NCBI RefSeq assembly: GCF_947487915.1
Contig: NZ_CANKYH010000007.1
Location: 124,001-188,000, forward strand
Length of the DNA: 64,000 nt
Direction: 5' to 3'
Source: an uncultured Serinicoccus sp.
GTDB lineage: Bacteria > Actinomycetota > Actinomycetes > Actinomycetales > Dermatophilaceae
Part shown: positions 43,132-53,776 of the stretch, one piece after another
How the letters are laid out: every line of letters starts with the position of its first letter
Position numbering within the stretch: the first letter of the stretch is position 1
Made by a program: the position numbers and the translations under genes
Notes under the pieces: model-generated
What the model saw: the letters and a program-made list of their open reading frames with translations, nothing else
Database searches by the model: none
Told to the model about the DNA's origin: nothing

Positions 43132-44118
43132 TCAGCCCAGCCACCTCTCGAGGCCGTCGCGCAGCTGCGCGGCGGCCTCGAGGTAGCTGCGGCGCCGTCC
43201 GGGGTCGGTGGTGGCCGCCGCCACCCGGTGCAGGTGCGGCTGGATGAAGAACGTCTCGTGCAGCAGCCAGACCTCGCGCCGCACCAGCAGCGGCGCCAGG
43301 TCGACCGGTGACCCGAGCCGCTCCCGCTCGCGGGCGTAGGCCTGCGCCTGGGCGCGGACGCGACCCTCGTCCATCGCGGCGTACCACGGGTCGGCGTGCA
43401 CCGCCCCGCCGGAGAACGCCAGGTCCCGCGCGGGGTCGCCGACGTGGCCCCACTCCCAGTCGATCAGCCGGGGGACGCCAGCGTCGATGACGACGTTGGC
43501 GAGGCAGGCGTCGCCGTGCACCAGGGCCTTCTCGACGGAGCCGAAGGCCGGGAGGCTCTGCTCGCTCCGGCGCAGCACCGCGGGCCAGAGCGGGTCCAGC
43601 ACGGCCGCAGGACCCGGCTCGTGCTCGCGCCACCAGTCGCGTGCGGCGTGCGCCGCCGCCACCGGGTCCGGGGGTGCCGGTGCGGGGAGTCCCTCGGTGC
43701 GACCGCCCACGTGCAGGCGGGCCAGGGCGCGGGCGAGCGCCGCGAGGAGCTCGTCGGTCCAGTCGGCAGGGGCGCGCACCTCACCCGGGACCGCCGTGCT
43801 CACGAGGTATGCCGTGGGGTCGCCCTCCGTCGGCAGCCGCACCGCCACCGGCCGCGCGGCGAGGTCGGCGTCCGCGGGCACCCGGGCGAGCAGGTCCAGC
43901 TCGGCGTCCAGGCCGAGCGGCAGCTCGTGCACCGGCCGGTGGGGCACCCGCACGGCCAGACCGGGCTCGACCAGCCACACCACGCACGACTCGCCCCGCC
44001 CCAGGAGGCGCACCTGCGGGCGGCCCGACGGCACGGCATACCCGGCGGTGGTGAACCACGCGGGGTGGGCGGCGGCCAGGTCGGCGACCCCCGCGGCGTC
44101 CAGCTGGGTCGGCAGCAC
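43132..44118 (-). CDS. Aminoglycoside-phosphotransferase-family kinase
   Basis: The 328-residue small-molecule kinase fold has the nucleotide region GRGESCVVWLVEPGLAVRVP, the catalytic Brenner motif VHGDACLANVV (H-G-D-x-x-x-x-N) and the metal motif RLIDWEWGHVGDPARDLA. The family includes aminoglycoside, homoserine, choline and macrolide kinases; the substrate is unknown, and resistance should not be assumed. GTG 44118 is supported by GACGAT six bases upstream as a leaderless-type -10. It is divergent from the HD-domain gene, with 41 bases between starts. Confidence 0.85.
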   Translation of the reverse strand: MLPTQLDAAGVADLAAAHPAWFTTAGYAVPSGRPQVRLLGRGESCVVWLVEPGLAVRVPHRPVHELPLGLDAELDLLARVPADADLAARPVAVRLPTEGDPTAYLVSTAVPGEVRAPADWTDELLAALARALARLHVGGRTEGLPAPAPPDPVAAAHAARDWWREHEPGPAAVLDPLWPAVLRRSEQSLPAFGSVEKALVHGDACLANVVIDAGVPRLIDWEWGHVGDPARDLAFSGGAVHADPWYAAMDEGRVRAQAQAYARERERLGSPVDLAPLLVRREVWLLHETFFIQPHLHRVAAATTDPGRRRSYLEAAAQLRDGLERWLG

Positions 44119-44159
44119 CGCCCGATCGTCGCACCCGGGGGTCGTGCCACAGTGGCCGG

Positions 44160-44831
44160 GTGACGCACCCCGCCGAGGCCCTGCTCGACCGCTGGCTCGC
44201 CGACGCCTCGCTGCTCGCGCCCGATGCGGGCCGAGACCTGTGGCTGGCCGAGGGGTCGCTCCTGCTGCGCGGCTGGTCCGAGCCGCAGCGGCGCTACCAC
44301 ACGACCGAGCACCTCACCGAGGTCCTGGCCGCCCTCGACGAGCTGCAGGAGGCCGGTGCGGTCGACGCGGGCGAGGCGCTCGTGGCACGGACCGTCGGGT
44401 GGTACCACGACCTCGCCTACGACCCCCGCGCAGCGCAGGGCAGCAACGAGCACCGCAGCGCCACCCTCGCCCGCGACCACCTGCACCGGCTCGGCGTCGA
44501 CGACCGCACGGTCGACGCCGTCGAGGCCGGGGTGGTCATGACGCTGGACCACGAGGGCCCCGGCGAGGGAGGTGCCGCCACGGACGCCGTGCACGACGCC
44601 GACCTGTGGATCCTCTCGGCGCCGCCCCTGCGGTATGCCGCCTACCGCGCCCAGGTGCGCGAGGAGTACGCCCACGTGCCCGAGGACGCCTTCCGGGCCG
44701 GACGACTGGGGGTCATGGGGCCGCTCGCCGCCCGGGAGCGGCTCTACCGGACCGAGCACGCGCACGCGCACTGGGACGCCCGGGCCCGGCTGAACCTGCA
44801 GGCCGAGCTGGCGGAGCTGCGGCGGCCCTGA
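44160..44831 (+). CDS. HD-domain-like metal-dependent hydrolase
   Basis: The 223-residue helical protein has RRYHTTEHL, where the histidines fit the first metal ligand, VGWYHDLAYDPR as the H-D pair and VHDADLWILSAPPLRYAAYR as the distal aspartate region. This matches the family of predicted HD-superfamily metal-dependent phosphohydrolases found across bacteria. The substrate is unknown. A GTG start follows CACAGT at six bases. It stands alone, convergent with the NUDIX/DUF4031 gene across a repeat-rich 473-bp gap. Confidence 0.82.
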   Translation: MTHPAEALLDRWLADASLLAPDAGRDLWLAEGSLLLRGWSEPQRRYHTTEHLTEVLAALDELQEAGAVDAGEALVARTVGWYHDLAYDPRAAQGSNEHRSATLARDHLHRLGVDDRTVDAVEAGVVMTLDHEGPGEGGAATDAVHDADLWILSAPPLRYAAYRAQVREEYAHVPEDAFRAGRLGVMGPLAARERLYRTEHAHAHWDARARLNLQAELAELRRP

Positions 44832-44948
44832 CCAGTGACGACGCCGACCCGGCGGTGCTGAGGTAGGCCCGCGGAGCGCCGCACCAGGTGGTGACCGCGG
44901 GGGGAGGCGCCGGTGGATGGTCTGCCCGACCCCACAGCTCCCACGAGC

Positions 44949-45203
44949 CACACGCGCACCACGCTGCGGAGACCTTGCCCGACGCCGGGGATATAACCCC
45001 GGCTCGCGTGACTTTCCCCGCAGCGGGATGCGTATGAGGCCAGCGTGACCCAGGTGAGGTCGACGGCTCGGCCGGACACCACCGGTCCCGCACGCCACAC
45101 GCGCCCCGCCCTGCGGAGATCTTGCCCGACGCCGGGGATATAACCCCGGCGCGCGTGACTTTCCCCGCAGCAGGGTGCCCGAGGGGCCTGTGTGACTCAT
45201 GTG
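44949..45203. repeat. Tandem pair of ~110-bp hairpin-rich elements, 147-bp period
   Basis: Copy 1 starts at 44949 and copy 2 at 45096; both begin CACACGCGC. Each contains CTGCGGAGA, TTGCCCGACG, a hairpin CCGGGG-ATATAA-CCCCGG (44985-45002 and 45132-45149), GCGTGACTTTCCCCGCAG and a GTGAC tail. CTGCGG and CCGCAG enclose the inner hairpin, so a two-tier stem-loop of about 60 bases is conserved. The AT-rich ATATAA loop is striking in this genome. The rest of the gap 44832-45304 shows no gene. Confidence 0.85.
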
Positions 45204-45304
45204 GTACCGCTTCCCTCCGGTGGCGGCGCCTCACCCACGGACGCCCAGCCCGTCGGCGCCCCGGCCTGCGCAGCCCCAGCCCCCGAGGCACGACCTGCGG
45301 CGCC

Positions 45305-46084
45305 CTACCCCCGGGGCCACCACCACTCGGCGAGCGGCCACCAGGCGGCCGCGCCCGCGACGTCCCGCGCCTCCACGAGGGTCAGCCAGCGCGCCTCGAG
45401 CACCTCGACCCCGTCCGGCCGCAGCGGCAGCGGGGACGGGAGCGTGACGGCATACACCTGGACGTAGTTGTCCCCCTCGTCCCAGCTGCGGGCGCCGTGC
45501 CCGGGCGGCAGGGTGATCCGCTGGTAGCCCACGGCGACCAGCCGTTCCTGCTCGAGCTCCACGGAGATCTCCTCGGCGACCTCGCGCACGGCCGCCGCCC
45601 GCGCGGAGCCGTCGCTGACCTCGCGCTTGCCGCCGGGCGCGCCCCAGCCCTCCCGGGTCGAGGTGCGCACGAGGGCCATGCGCTCCGGGGCCCCCTGCGC
45701 CCGGGTGAGGACCACCGACGCCCCGGCGCCGAGACGCTCCAGCGGGGAGGCGACCACCTCCAGCAGGTGTGGTGTCGGCGCGGCCCCGGCCAGCCCGTCC
45801 TCGACCCGGGCCAGCGGCCGCTCCCCCTTGCGCTTGCGGAAGCGCAGCCCGCTGTCGCGCAGCCGCCGGGCCAGCTCGGTCCCGCTCACCTCGACCGCGC
45901 CGGCGGCGACGACCTCGGCATACCGCTCCTGGGGTATGTCGTAGTGGTCTCCCTCGAAGGACCGTCGCGGGATGCCGACCCCGGCCGCGAAGGCGTGCAG
46001 CTCGGCGAGGGAGGCGTCGCTCGCGACGTGCGACCAGAGCCGCCCGTGCGCCGGCCAGCGGGGCGGGTCGACGAGGACGGTCAT
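45305..46084 (-). CDS. DUF4031-NUDIX fusion protein
   Basis: The 259-residue protein has DUF4031 at residues 1-85 (MTVLVDPPRWPAHGRLWSHV, GIPRRSFEGDHYDIP and LRFRKRKGERPL) followed by a Nudix domain at about 105-250. The Nudix box GGKREVSDGS-REVAEEI is degenerate: the first catalytic-side glutamate position is Gly and the final G-U is altered, so hydrolase activity is uncertain. DUF4031 alone is a small widespread actinobacterial protein of unknown role. The ATG at 46084 sits seven bases behind TAGGGT, a leaderless start. Confidence 0.85.
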   Translation of the reverse strand: MTVLVDPPRWPAHGRLWSHVASDASLAELHAFAAGVGIPRRSFEGDHYDIPQERYAEVVAAGAVEVSGTELARRLRDSGLRFRKRKGERPLARVEDGLAGAAPTPHLLEVVASPLERLGAGASVVLTRAQGAPERMALVRTSTREGWGAPGGKREVSDGSARAAAVREVAEEISVELEQERLVAVGYQRITLPPGHGARSWDEGDNYVQVYAVTLPSPLPLRPDGVEVLEARWLTLVEARDVAGAAAWWPLAEWWWPRG

Positions 46085-46091
46085 GCTTCGG

Positions 46092-46097
46092 ACCCTA
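46092..46097 (-). promoter_or_regulatory. Leaderless -10 box of the DUF4031-NUDIX gene
   Basis: TAGGGT lies seven bases before the ATG at 46084. A TAGCGT facing the other way at about 46136 may serve the WXG100 gene. Confidence 0.5.
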
Positions 46098-46189
46098 CCT
46101 GTGGACAACTTCTGCGCGGGGACCGCGAGGCGGGCTAGCGTCGTGAGCACGAGGTGGCCGACCGGCCGCCGCACGAGGGAGGGACCCCC

Positions 46190-46486
46190 ATGAGCAACAC
46201 CTTCGCCGTCGACACGGCACGCATCGCCGCCGCCTCCGGTGACATCGAACGGATCGCCGCCAGCATCGAGGGGGAGGTCCGGTCCATGATGGCCAAGCTC
46301 AACGCGCTCCAGGACTGCTGGCGCGGGTCGGCGGCCGGTAGCTTCCACAGCGTCACCCAGGACTGGAGCGCGACCCAGGAGAAGGTCCGCACGTCCCTGC
46401 AGCAGATCTCGACGACGCTGCGGACGGCGGGCCAGGACTACGAGCTGGTCGAGCAGACCAACCGCACCCGTTTCACCCCCCAGTGA
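46190..46486 (+). CDS. WXG100-family (ESAT-6-like) protein
   Basis: The 98-residue all-helical protein has the W-x-G turn in LQDCWRGSAAGSFHSV at its centre and a C-terminal Y-x-x-x-E (YELVE) that fits the type VII secretion signal Y-x-x-x-D/E. It should form a helical-hairpin dimer and be exported by an ESX/T7SS. No eccC, eccD or second WXG100 gene is nearby, so it is an orphan here. GAGGGAGGGA precedes the ATG, and the transcript ends at the hairpin 46684-46724. Confidence 0.9.
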   Translation: MSNTFAVDTARIAAASGDIERIAASIEGEVRSMMAKLNALQDCWRGSAAGSFHSVTQDWSATQEKVRTSLQQISTTLRTAGQDYELVEQTNRTRFTPQ

Positions 46487-46683
46487 GGCGGCGGCCTCGT
46501 CCGGCGCAGGGGGCGGGACGAGGCGCAGGATGTCCCGGGTGGAGCGTCATCCCTGCGGGTGACGGGCGACGCCGCAGCGGGTCCGCAGGCCGGACCCGGC
46601 GCGTCGCCGCGCGGGCCGCACCCCGTGAGGCGGTCGGCGCGGGGCCCCCAACCCCAGCCGTCACCTGGCTCCCCGGGCACACG

Positions 46684-46724
46684 CCGACGGGCGGCCCCTC
46701 CACGAAGGAGGGACCGCCCGTCGG
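46684..46724. terminator. Strong bidirectional terminator hairpin
   Basis: The 18-base arms 46684-46701 and 46707-46724 match at 17 positions with a five-base loop ACGAA. The hairpin lies between the convergent WXG100 and groEL genes. The preceding 200 bases (46487-46683) contain no gene that I can support. Confidence 0.85.
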
Positions 46725-46775
46725 TCGTTGGTCGCCCGCGAGGAACGCAGGCGCGTCAGGTCTGATCCGGGGGGA

Positions 46776-48552
<1,777 letters not shown>

Positions 48553-48560
48553 GTCCATGA

Positions 48561-48587
48561 TGAGCACTCGGGGCCCTCGAGTGCAAA
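48561..48587. promoter_or_regulatory. CIRCE operator 2
   Basis: TGAGCACTC, nine bases, GAGTGCAAA is a second HrcA site eight bases from the first. The minus-strand TTGCAC within it may serve as the -35 element, so HrcA would cover the promoter. Confidence 0.9.
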
Positions 48588-48653
48588 TGACCGGGCCGGT
48601 ATGCCGTCCCGCACCCGGTCACGGCTGCGCGGCTCGGCGGACGGGGGCTCGCG

Positions 48654-49490
48654 TCAGTGGCGCAGCTCGAGCGTGCGCACGGCGGCCAGCCGCAACGTGT
48701 CCTCGGTGAGCCCCAGCCCGCGGCCGGCGTTGGCCAGCGAGTCGACGCCGGCGATCCCGGTGCCCAGCACCTCCGCGAAGCGCTCGGCCATCGCGGCCAG
48801 CTGGCCGGCCTGGCTCTCGACGAAGGACCGGTCGACGACCCGGCCGTGGCCGGGCACCCAGGTGTCGGCCAGCCCGGCGGCGGGCTTGTCCAGCAGCGTG
48901 CTCAGCGTGGGCGCCCACTCCAGCGGGTAGGCGTCCTCCATCGCCGGGTCCGCGCCCTCCTCGACCAGGTCGCCCGTGAAGACGACGCCGACGTCCGGGA
49001 CCGCCACGGACAGGTCGTGGTCGGTGTGCCCGCGCCCGGCGAAGAGCAGCTCGACGCTGCGGTCCCCCAGGTCGAGGACGGTGTCGTCCTCGACGAGGTA
49101 GAACGGCAGCACGATCTCGGTGTCCTGCACCTCGTCCGCCAGCCCCTCGCGGTCGGTCGAGCGCAGGTGCTCGACCACCTGGCGTCGCTGGTGCTCCCCG
49201 GTGCGGCGCAGGTCGTCGGCGGCACCGGAGTGGGCATAGATCTGCGAGTCGCGGAACGCGACGTTGCCGAAGCAGTGGTCGTAGTGCGCGTGGGTGTTGA
49301 CGACCACGAGCTCGGTGTCGGTGATCTCCCGCACCGACTCCAGCAGCTCCTGGCCGAGGGAGCGGTAGCTGCGGGTGTCGACGACGAGGGACCGCTCGCT
49401 GCCCACCACCAGGCCGCAGTTGAGCTTGAGCTCCTCGTGCCGGCGGACGTGGACCCCGGGAGCCACCTCTCTCCAGGTCACCTCAGTCAT
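48654..49490 (-). CDS. MBL-fold metallo-hydrolase
   Basis: The 278-residue metallo-beta-lactamase fold has the metal motif VVNTHAHYDHCFGN (H-x-H-x-D-H), LLFAGRGHTDHDLSV with the next His, VVFTGDLVEEG with the bridging Asp and WVPGHGRVVD with the last His. The substrate is unknown; it is not a resistance beta-lactamase by any feature that I can see. The ATG at 49490 lies eight bases behind TAGACT, a leaderless start. It follows the groEL regulatory region in the same direction but from its own promoter. Confidence 0.88.
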   Translation of the reverse strand: MTEVTWREVAPGVHVRRHEELKLNCGLVVGSERSLVVDTRSYRSLGQELLESVREITDTELVVVNTHAHYDHCFGNVAFRDSQIYAHSGAADDLRRTGEHQRRQVVEHLRSTDREGLADEVQDTEIVLPFYLVEDDTVLDLGDRSVELLFAGRGHTDHDLSVAVPDVGVVFTGDLVEEGADPAMEDAYPLEWAPTLSTLLDKPAAGLADTWVPGHGRVVDRSFVESQAGQLAAMAERFAEVLGTGIAGVDSLANAGRGLGLTEDTLRLAAVRTLELRH

Positions 49491-49498
49491 GCCGCCCG

Positions 49499-49504
49499 AG
49501 TCTA
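49499..49504 (-). promoter_or_regulatory. Leaderless -10 box of the MBL-fold gene
   Basis: TAGACT lies eight bases before the ATG at 49490. Confidence 0.45.
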
Positions 49505-49657
49505 GGTGCTGGGCGGACCACGCCCCGCCGCCCCGCCCGGACACGGCGGGTCGCCGCCCCCCGGTTACCGCAGGGTCACTCTCGACTGGCGGACCCGGGG
49601 CGGGCAGGGCAGGGTGGGGCCCGCCAACCGCACGCCCGCAGCGCCCGGAGGGGTTCA

Positions 49658-50104
49658 ATGACGTTCCCGACCCGCATCCTCTATGCCACCGACGGATCCA
49701 CGAGCGCCGCCCTGGCGCGGGCTCGCACCGTCGACCTGGTCCGGCATACCGACGCAGAGGTGCACGTCGTGCACGTCGCGCTGGTCTCGCCCTGGACCAA
49801 CCCGACGCCGCTCAGCCCCAGCCAACGCGAACGCCTCCAGATCGAGGCCAGACCCGTGCTGGACGCCGGGGCTGCCGCCCTGGAGGCGGAGGGGGTGGCC
49901 GTCACCGGCACCTACCTGCGCAGCGGTCGCGCGACGGACGAGATCCTGCGCCTGCGCGACGAGATCGACGCCGACCTCATCGTCATCGGCAGCCGCGGGC
50001 AGAACGCCTTCGTGCGCGTCCTGCTCGGCAACGACGCCGAGGGCGTCGTCCGGCACGCGCCCTGCGCCGTGCTCGTCGTCCGCAGCGAGGGGGAGACCCG
50101 ATGA
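49658..50104 (+). CDS. Universal stress protein (UspA family)
   Basis: The 148-residue single-domain protein has an ILYATDGSTSAALARAR N-terminal nucleotide-pocket strand and GSRGQNAFVRVLLGNDAEGVV, the degenerate form of the ATP-binding G-x2-G-x9-G-S/T motif (final Gly-Ser is Gly-Asn). It may bind ATP poorly. A GGAGGGG site precedes the ATG. It overlaps the symporter start by four bases (ATGA), suggesting that it modulates that transporter, a common Usp arrangement. Confidence 0.9.
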   Translation: MTFPTRILYATDGSTSAALARARTVDLVRHTDAEVHVVHVALVSPWTNPTPLSPSQRERLQIEARPVLDAGAAALEAEGVAVTGTYLRSGRATDEILRLRDEIDADLIVIGSRGQNAFVRVLLGNDAEGVVRHAPCAVLVVRSEGETR

Positions 50105-51780
50105 TCACCGACGTGCTGCTCCCGCTCTCCGGCTCCTCCGACGGGGGGATGCCCGACTTCACCGTCCGCGCCCTCGACCTGTCGGTCATCATCGGCTACC
50201 TCGTCCTGAGCCGGATCATCCCGCTCGTGGCCGGCGCCCGGATGAAGCGCAAGGCCCACGCCGAGGCCAAGGCCAGCGGCAAGGAGAGCGACGCCTCCGA
50301 GGACTACTTCCTCGGCGGGCGCAACTTCATCTGGCCCTTCGTCGGCCTCTCGCTGGTCGCCACCAACATGTCCGGGGCGACCTTCGTCGGTCTCGCCGGC
50401 GGCGCCTACGAGCAGGGCATCTCGATCTTCGCCTACGAGTGGATGTCGGCCGTCATCCTCGTCGTCTTCATCTTCTTCATCCTGCCGTTCTACCTGCGCT
50501 CCAAGGTGTTCACGCTGCCGGAGTACCTCGAGCAGCGTTACGACCGGCGCTCCCGGATGGCCTTCGCGGGGTTCAACCTCTTCGCCAACATGTTCATCGA
50601 CATGGCTGCGGCGCTCTTCGCCGGGGCCGTGGTCGTCAAGGTGCTCTACCCCGACATCCCCATGATCGTCTCGGTGGCGGTCCTGGCGATCCTGGCGGCG
50701 ATCTACACCGTCATCGGCGGGCTCGGCGCGGTCATGATCAGCGACTCGATCCAGGCGACCGTCACGCTGATCGGCGGCGTCATCGTCCTCATCGCGACCT
50801 TCAACGCCATCGAGTCCTGGGACTCCATGGCGCAGGCCGCCGGCGACGAGAAGATGAGCCTCATCCTGCCGGCCGACAACGCCGACCTGCCGTGGCCCGG
50901 GCTCATCACCGGTGTGCTCGTCGTGGGGCTCTACTACTGGACGACCAACCAGCTCGTCGTGCAGCGCACGCTGGGCGCGAAGTCGCTCGACCACGGTCGC
51001 TGGGGCTCGTTGCTGGCCGGCTTCATCAAGCTGGCCTTCCTCTTCCTGTTCATCTTCCCCGGGGTCATGGCGATCTCGCTCTACCCCAACCTGGACAACC
51101 CGGACACGGTCTTCCCGACGCTGGTCTTCGACCTGCTCCCCGTCGGGCTGCGCGGCCTCATCCTGGCGGCCGTCATCGCGGCCATCACCTCGACCGTCGA
51201 CTCCATCCTCAACTCGGCCTCGACGATCGTGACGATGGACTTCGTCAAGACGCTGCGTCCGGACACCTCGCAGCGGGCGCTGGTCTTCACCGGTCGGGTG
51301 GCCACCGTGGTGGCGCTGGTCGTGGCGATCATCTGGGCACCGTTCATCGCCCAGTTCGACACGCTCTACAACTACCTGCAGTCGGTGCTGTCGTTCCTCG
51401 TCCCGCCCGTGGTCGCGGTCTTCCTCGCGGGCATCGCGTGGAAGCGGATCAGCGGCACCGCCGCCTTCCTCACGCTGATCATCATGCAACCGGTGGGACT
51501 GATCGCCTTCATCCTCACCCAGGTGCTGCCCGAGGAGCCCACGATCCAGTTCCTGTATGCCGCGGGCATCAGCACCGCGCTCTCGGTGCTGCTCCTCGTG
51601 GTCGTCAGCCTGCTCGGACCGTCCCCGGACGAGTCGAAGACGGCCGAGCTCACCTGGAAGTCGGAGTACTGGACCGAGGAGTCGCAGGCGCTGCAGGGCA
51701 CCGCGGTGTGGGCGAACTACCGGGTCATCTCGGTCGTGCTGCTGGTCCTCACGGCGGCCATCGTCGTCACCTGGGCCTGA
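50101..51780 (+). CDS. Sodium:solute symporter (SSS family)
   Basis: The 559-residue membrane protein has about 13 helices. Family signatures are EDYFLGGRNFIWPFVGLSLV (F-L-G-G-R), NMSGATFVGLAGGAYEQG with sodium-site residues, YTVIGGLGAVMISDSIQATV, and the second sodium-site segment AAITSTVDSILNSAS. It resembles sugar or vSGLT-like members, as YWTTNQLVVQRTLGAKSLDHGRWG is typical of the galactose/inositol subgroup, but the solute is not certain. It is translationally coupled to the preceding universal stress protein and ends at a long inverted repeat. Confidence 0.9.
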   Translation: MITDVLLPLSGSSDGGMPDFTVRALDLSVIIGYLVLSRIIPLVAGARMKRKAHAEAKASGKESDASEDYFLGGRNFIWPFVGLSLVATNMSGATFVGLAGGAYEQGISIFAYEWMSAVILVVFIFFILPFYLRSKVFTLPEYLEQRYDRRSRMAFAGFNLFANMFIDMAAALFAGAVVVKVLYPDIPMIVSVAVLAILAAIYTVIGGLGAVMISDSIQATVTLIGGVIVLIATFNAIESWDSMAQAAGDEKMSLILPADNADLPWPGLITGVLVVGLYYWTTNQLVVQRTLGAKSLDHGRWGSLLAGFIKLAFLFLFIFPGVMAISLYPNLDNPDTVFPTLVFDLLPVGLRGLILAAVIAAITSTVDSILNSASTIVTMDFVKTLRPDTSQRALVFTGRVATVVALVVAIIWAPFIAQFDTLYNYLQSVLSFLVPPVVAVFLAGIAWKRISGTAAFLTLIIMQPVGLIAFILTQVLPEEPTIQFLYAAGISTALSVLLLVVVSLLGPSPDESKTAELTWKSEYWTEESQALQGTAVWANYRVISVVLLVLTAAIVVTWA

Positions 51781-51815
51781 CCGGCATACCGGAGCCTCCC
51801 CGCCGCCACGCTCCC

Positions 51816-51883
51816 ACTCATGCACGGAAGGTGTTCCTCTGCGGTGACGCATCACGGCAGAGGAACACCTTCTGTGTATGAGT
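51816..51883. terminator. 27-bp-arm inverted repeat between convergent genes
   Basis: Arms 51816-51842 and 51857-51883 pair at 24 of 27 positions around a 14-base loop. The inner GAAGGTGTTCCTCTGC is perfect. It ends four bases before the fhs stop and lies 35 bases after the symporter stop. It could terminate both transcripts. The base composition is unusually low in GC for the region. Confidence 0.8.
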
Positions 51884-51887
51884 CCGG

Positions 51888-53555
51888 TCAGCTGAGACCG
51901 GTGATGGTGCCGTCCTCGGCGATGTCCATCCCGAGCGCCGCCGGGACCTTGGGCAGCCCGGGCATCCGCATGATGTCGCCGGTGAGGGCGACGACGAAGC
52001 CGGCCCCGGCGTTGACGACCAGCTCGCGGACGGTGATGGTGAAGCCGCGCGGGGCGCCGAGCAGGCTCGGGTCGTCGGAGAAGGAGTACTGCGTCTTGGC
52101 CATGCACACCGGCAGGCCGCCGAAGCCGCCGTCGGTGAGCTCGGCGAGCTGAGCGCGGGCGGTGGGGGCGAAGTCCACCCCGTCGGCGCGGTAGACCTGG
52201 GTCGCGATCGTCTCGATCTTGTCCCGCAGCCCGGCGTCGTCGGCATACAACGGGGCGTAGTCGCTCCACTGCTCGCACAGCTCGACGACCGTGCGGGCCA
52301 GCTCCTCTCCCCCCTCGCCGCCGCGGGTGAAGACCTCGGAGAGCGCGACGTCGACGCCGAGCTGGCCGCAACGATCCCGGACCAGCTCGAGCTCGGCGTC
52401 GCTGTCGCTCGGGAACCGGTTGATCGCGACGACGACCGGAACCCCGAACTTCTGGAGGTTCTCCAGGTGCTGCTCGAGGTTGGCCAGGCCGTCCCGCAGG
52501 GCGTCGAGGTCCTCGGTGCCGAGCTCGCCCTTGGCCGCCCCGCCGTTGAGCTTCAGGGCGCGCACGGTGGCGACGATGACCGCCGCGGCCGGGCGCAGGC
52601 CGACGGCCGGGCAGACGATGTCGAAGAACTTCTCCGCGCCCAGGTCGGCGCCGAAGCCGGCCTCGGTGACGACGTAGTCGGCCAGCTTGAGCGCCGTGCG
52701 GGTGGCGAGCACCGAGTTGTTGCCGTGCGCGATGTTGGCGAACGGGCCGCCGTGGATGATCGCCGGGGTGTTCTCCAGGGTCTGCACGAGGTTGGGCTTG
52801 ACCGCGTCCTTCATGAGCATGGCCATGGCCCCTGCCGCCCCGAGCTGTCCGGCGGTCACCGGCTGCTTGTCGTGGGTGTAGCCCACGATGATGCGGCCGA
52901 AACGCTCCTTGAGGTCCTCCAGTCCGGTGGCGAGGCAGAGCGCGGCCATGATCTCGCTGGCCACGGTGATCTCGAAGCCGGACTCGCGGACGACGCCGTC
53001 ACCCTTCTTGCCCATGCCGATGACGATGTTGCGCAGGGCGCGGTCGTTCATGTCGAGGACGCGCTTCCAGGTGATGCGCTTGGGGTCCAGGCCCAGCGGG
53101 TTGCCCTGGTGCAGCGAGTTGTCGACGAGCGCGGCGAGCAGGTTGTGCGCCGAGGTGATGGCGTGGAAGTCGCCGGTGAAGTGCAGGTTGATGTCGTCCA
53201 TGGGGACGACCTGGGACCAGCCGCCGCCGGCGGCGCCGCCCTTCATGCCGAAGCACGGGCCCAGCGAGGGCTCGCGCAGGGTGGTGATGGCGCGCGCGCC
53301 GATCCGGTTGAGCGCCATGGACAGCCCGACGTTGGTGGTCGTCTTGCCCTCGCCGGCCGCCGTCGGGTTGATGGCGGTCACCAGGACGAGCTTGCCGTCC
53401 GGCCGGTCCTGCAGGCGGTCGAGGACGTCGAGGGAGATCTTGGCCTTGTGGTGGCCGTACGGCTCGTACTCCTCCTCGCGCAGGCCCAGCCGCTCGGCCA
53501 CCCGGCCGATCCGCTCCAGCGTGGCCCCCTGCGCGATCTCAACGTCGGTCAACAT
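51888..53555 (-). CDS. fhs: Formate-tetrahydrofolate ligase
   Basis: The 555-residue enzyme makes 10-formyl-tetrahydrofolate from formate, THF and ATP. The P-loop is [19 protein letters not shown] near residue 65; [35 protein letters not shown] and [14 protein letters not shown] are family hallmarks. The length is standard. It supplies one-carbon units for purine synthesis and consumes formate. AGGAGG lies ten bases before the start Met, which is [11 protein letters not shown]. It is divergent from the DUF3263 gene. Confidence 0.97.
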   Translation of the reverse strand: MLTDVEIAQGATLERIGRVAERLGLREEEYEPYGHHKAKISLDVLDRLQDRPDGKLVLVTAINPTAAGEGKTTTNVGLSMALNRIGARAITTLREPSLGPCFGMKGGAAGGGWSQVVPMDDINLHFTGDFHAITSAHNLLAALVDNSLHQGNPLGLDPKRITWKRVLDMNDRALRNIVIGMGKKGDGVVRESGFEITVASEIMAALCLATGLEDLKERFGRIIVGYTHDKQPVTAGQLGAAGAMAMLMKDAVKPNLVQTLENTPAIIHGGPFANIAHGNNSVLATRTALKLADYVVTEAGFGADLGAEKFFDIVCPAVGLRPAAAVIVATVRALKLNGGAAKGELGTEDLDALRDGLANLEQHLENLQKFGVPVVVAINRFPSDSDAELELVRDRCGQLGVDVALSEVFTRGGEGGEELARTVVELCEQWSDYAPLYADDAGLRDKIETIATQVYRADGVDFAPTARAQLAELTDGGFGGLPVCMAKTQYSFSDDPSLLGAPRGFTITVRELVVNAGAGFVVALTGDIMRMPGLPKVPAALGMDIAEDGTITGLS

Positions 53556-53727
53556 CCCTGCCTGCCTCCTCGCAGCCGGTGATCACGAGCGCCGACCGGT
53601 GATGCTCAGCACGGTCCACGGTGATCGTCAGCACAAACTACAAGACGCCGCCGGCAGGCGTGTCGACTCGCCGCACCCGGCGGCGGGGCGCGCTGAGGCA
53701 AATCACACACGTGTAAGTCCGGTGTCG

Positions 53728-53733
53728 TAGACT
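53728..53733 (+). promoter_or_regulatory. -10 box of the DUF3263 gene
   Basis: TAGACT with a leader of about 37 bases containing AGGAGAGG before the ATG. The upstream palindrome-like ACACGTGT (53706-53713) may be a regulator site. The rest of the 53556-53776 gap holds no gene. Confidence 0.4.
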
Positions 53734-53776
53734 CCACTGCAGATCCAGCCGGACCACCAGAGGAGAGGACGCATCC

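Noticed and set aside
43132..44118. Aminoglycoside resistance gene
   Set aside because: Only the general kinase fold is supported; no mobile context or subtype motif links it to resistance.
44832..45304. Small protein genes in the repeat-rich gap
   Set aside because: Open frames here are short, lack ribosome sites and follow the repeat structure rather than codon bias.
48654..49490. Beta-lactamase
   Set aside because: The metal site is the general MBL-fold form, there is no signal peptide and the length and blocks fit housekeeping hydrolases.
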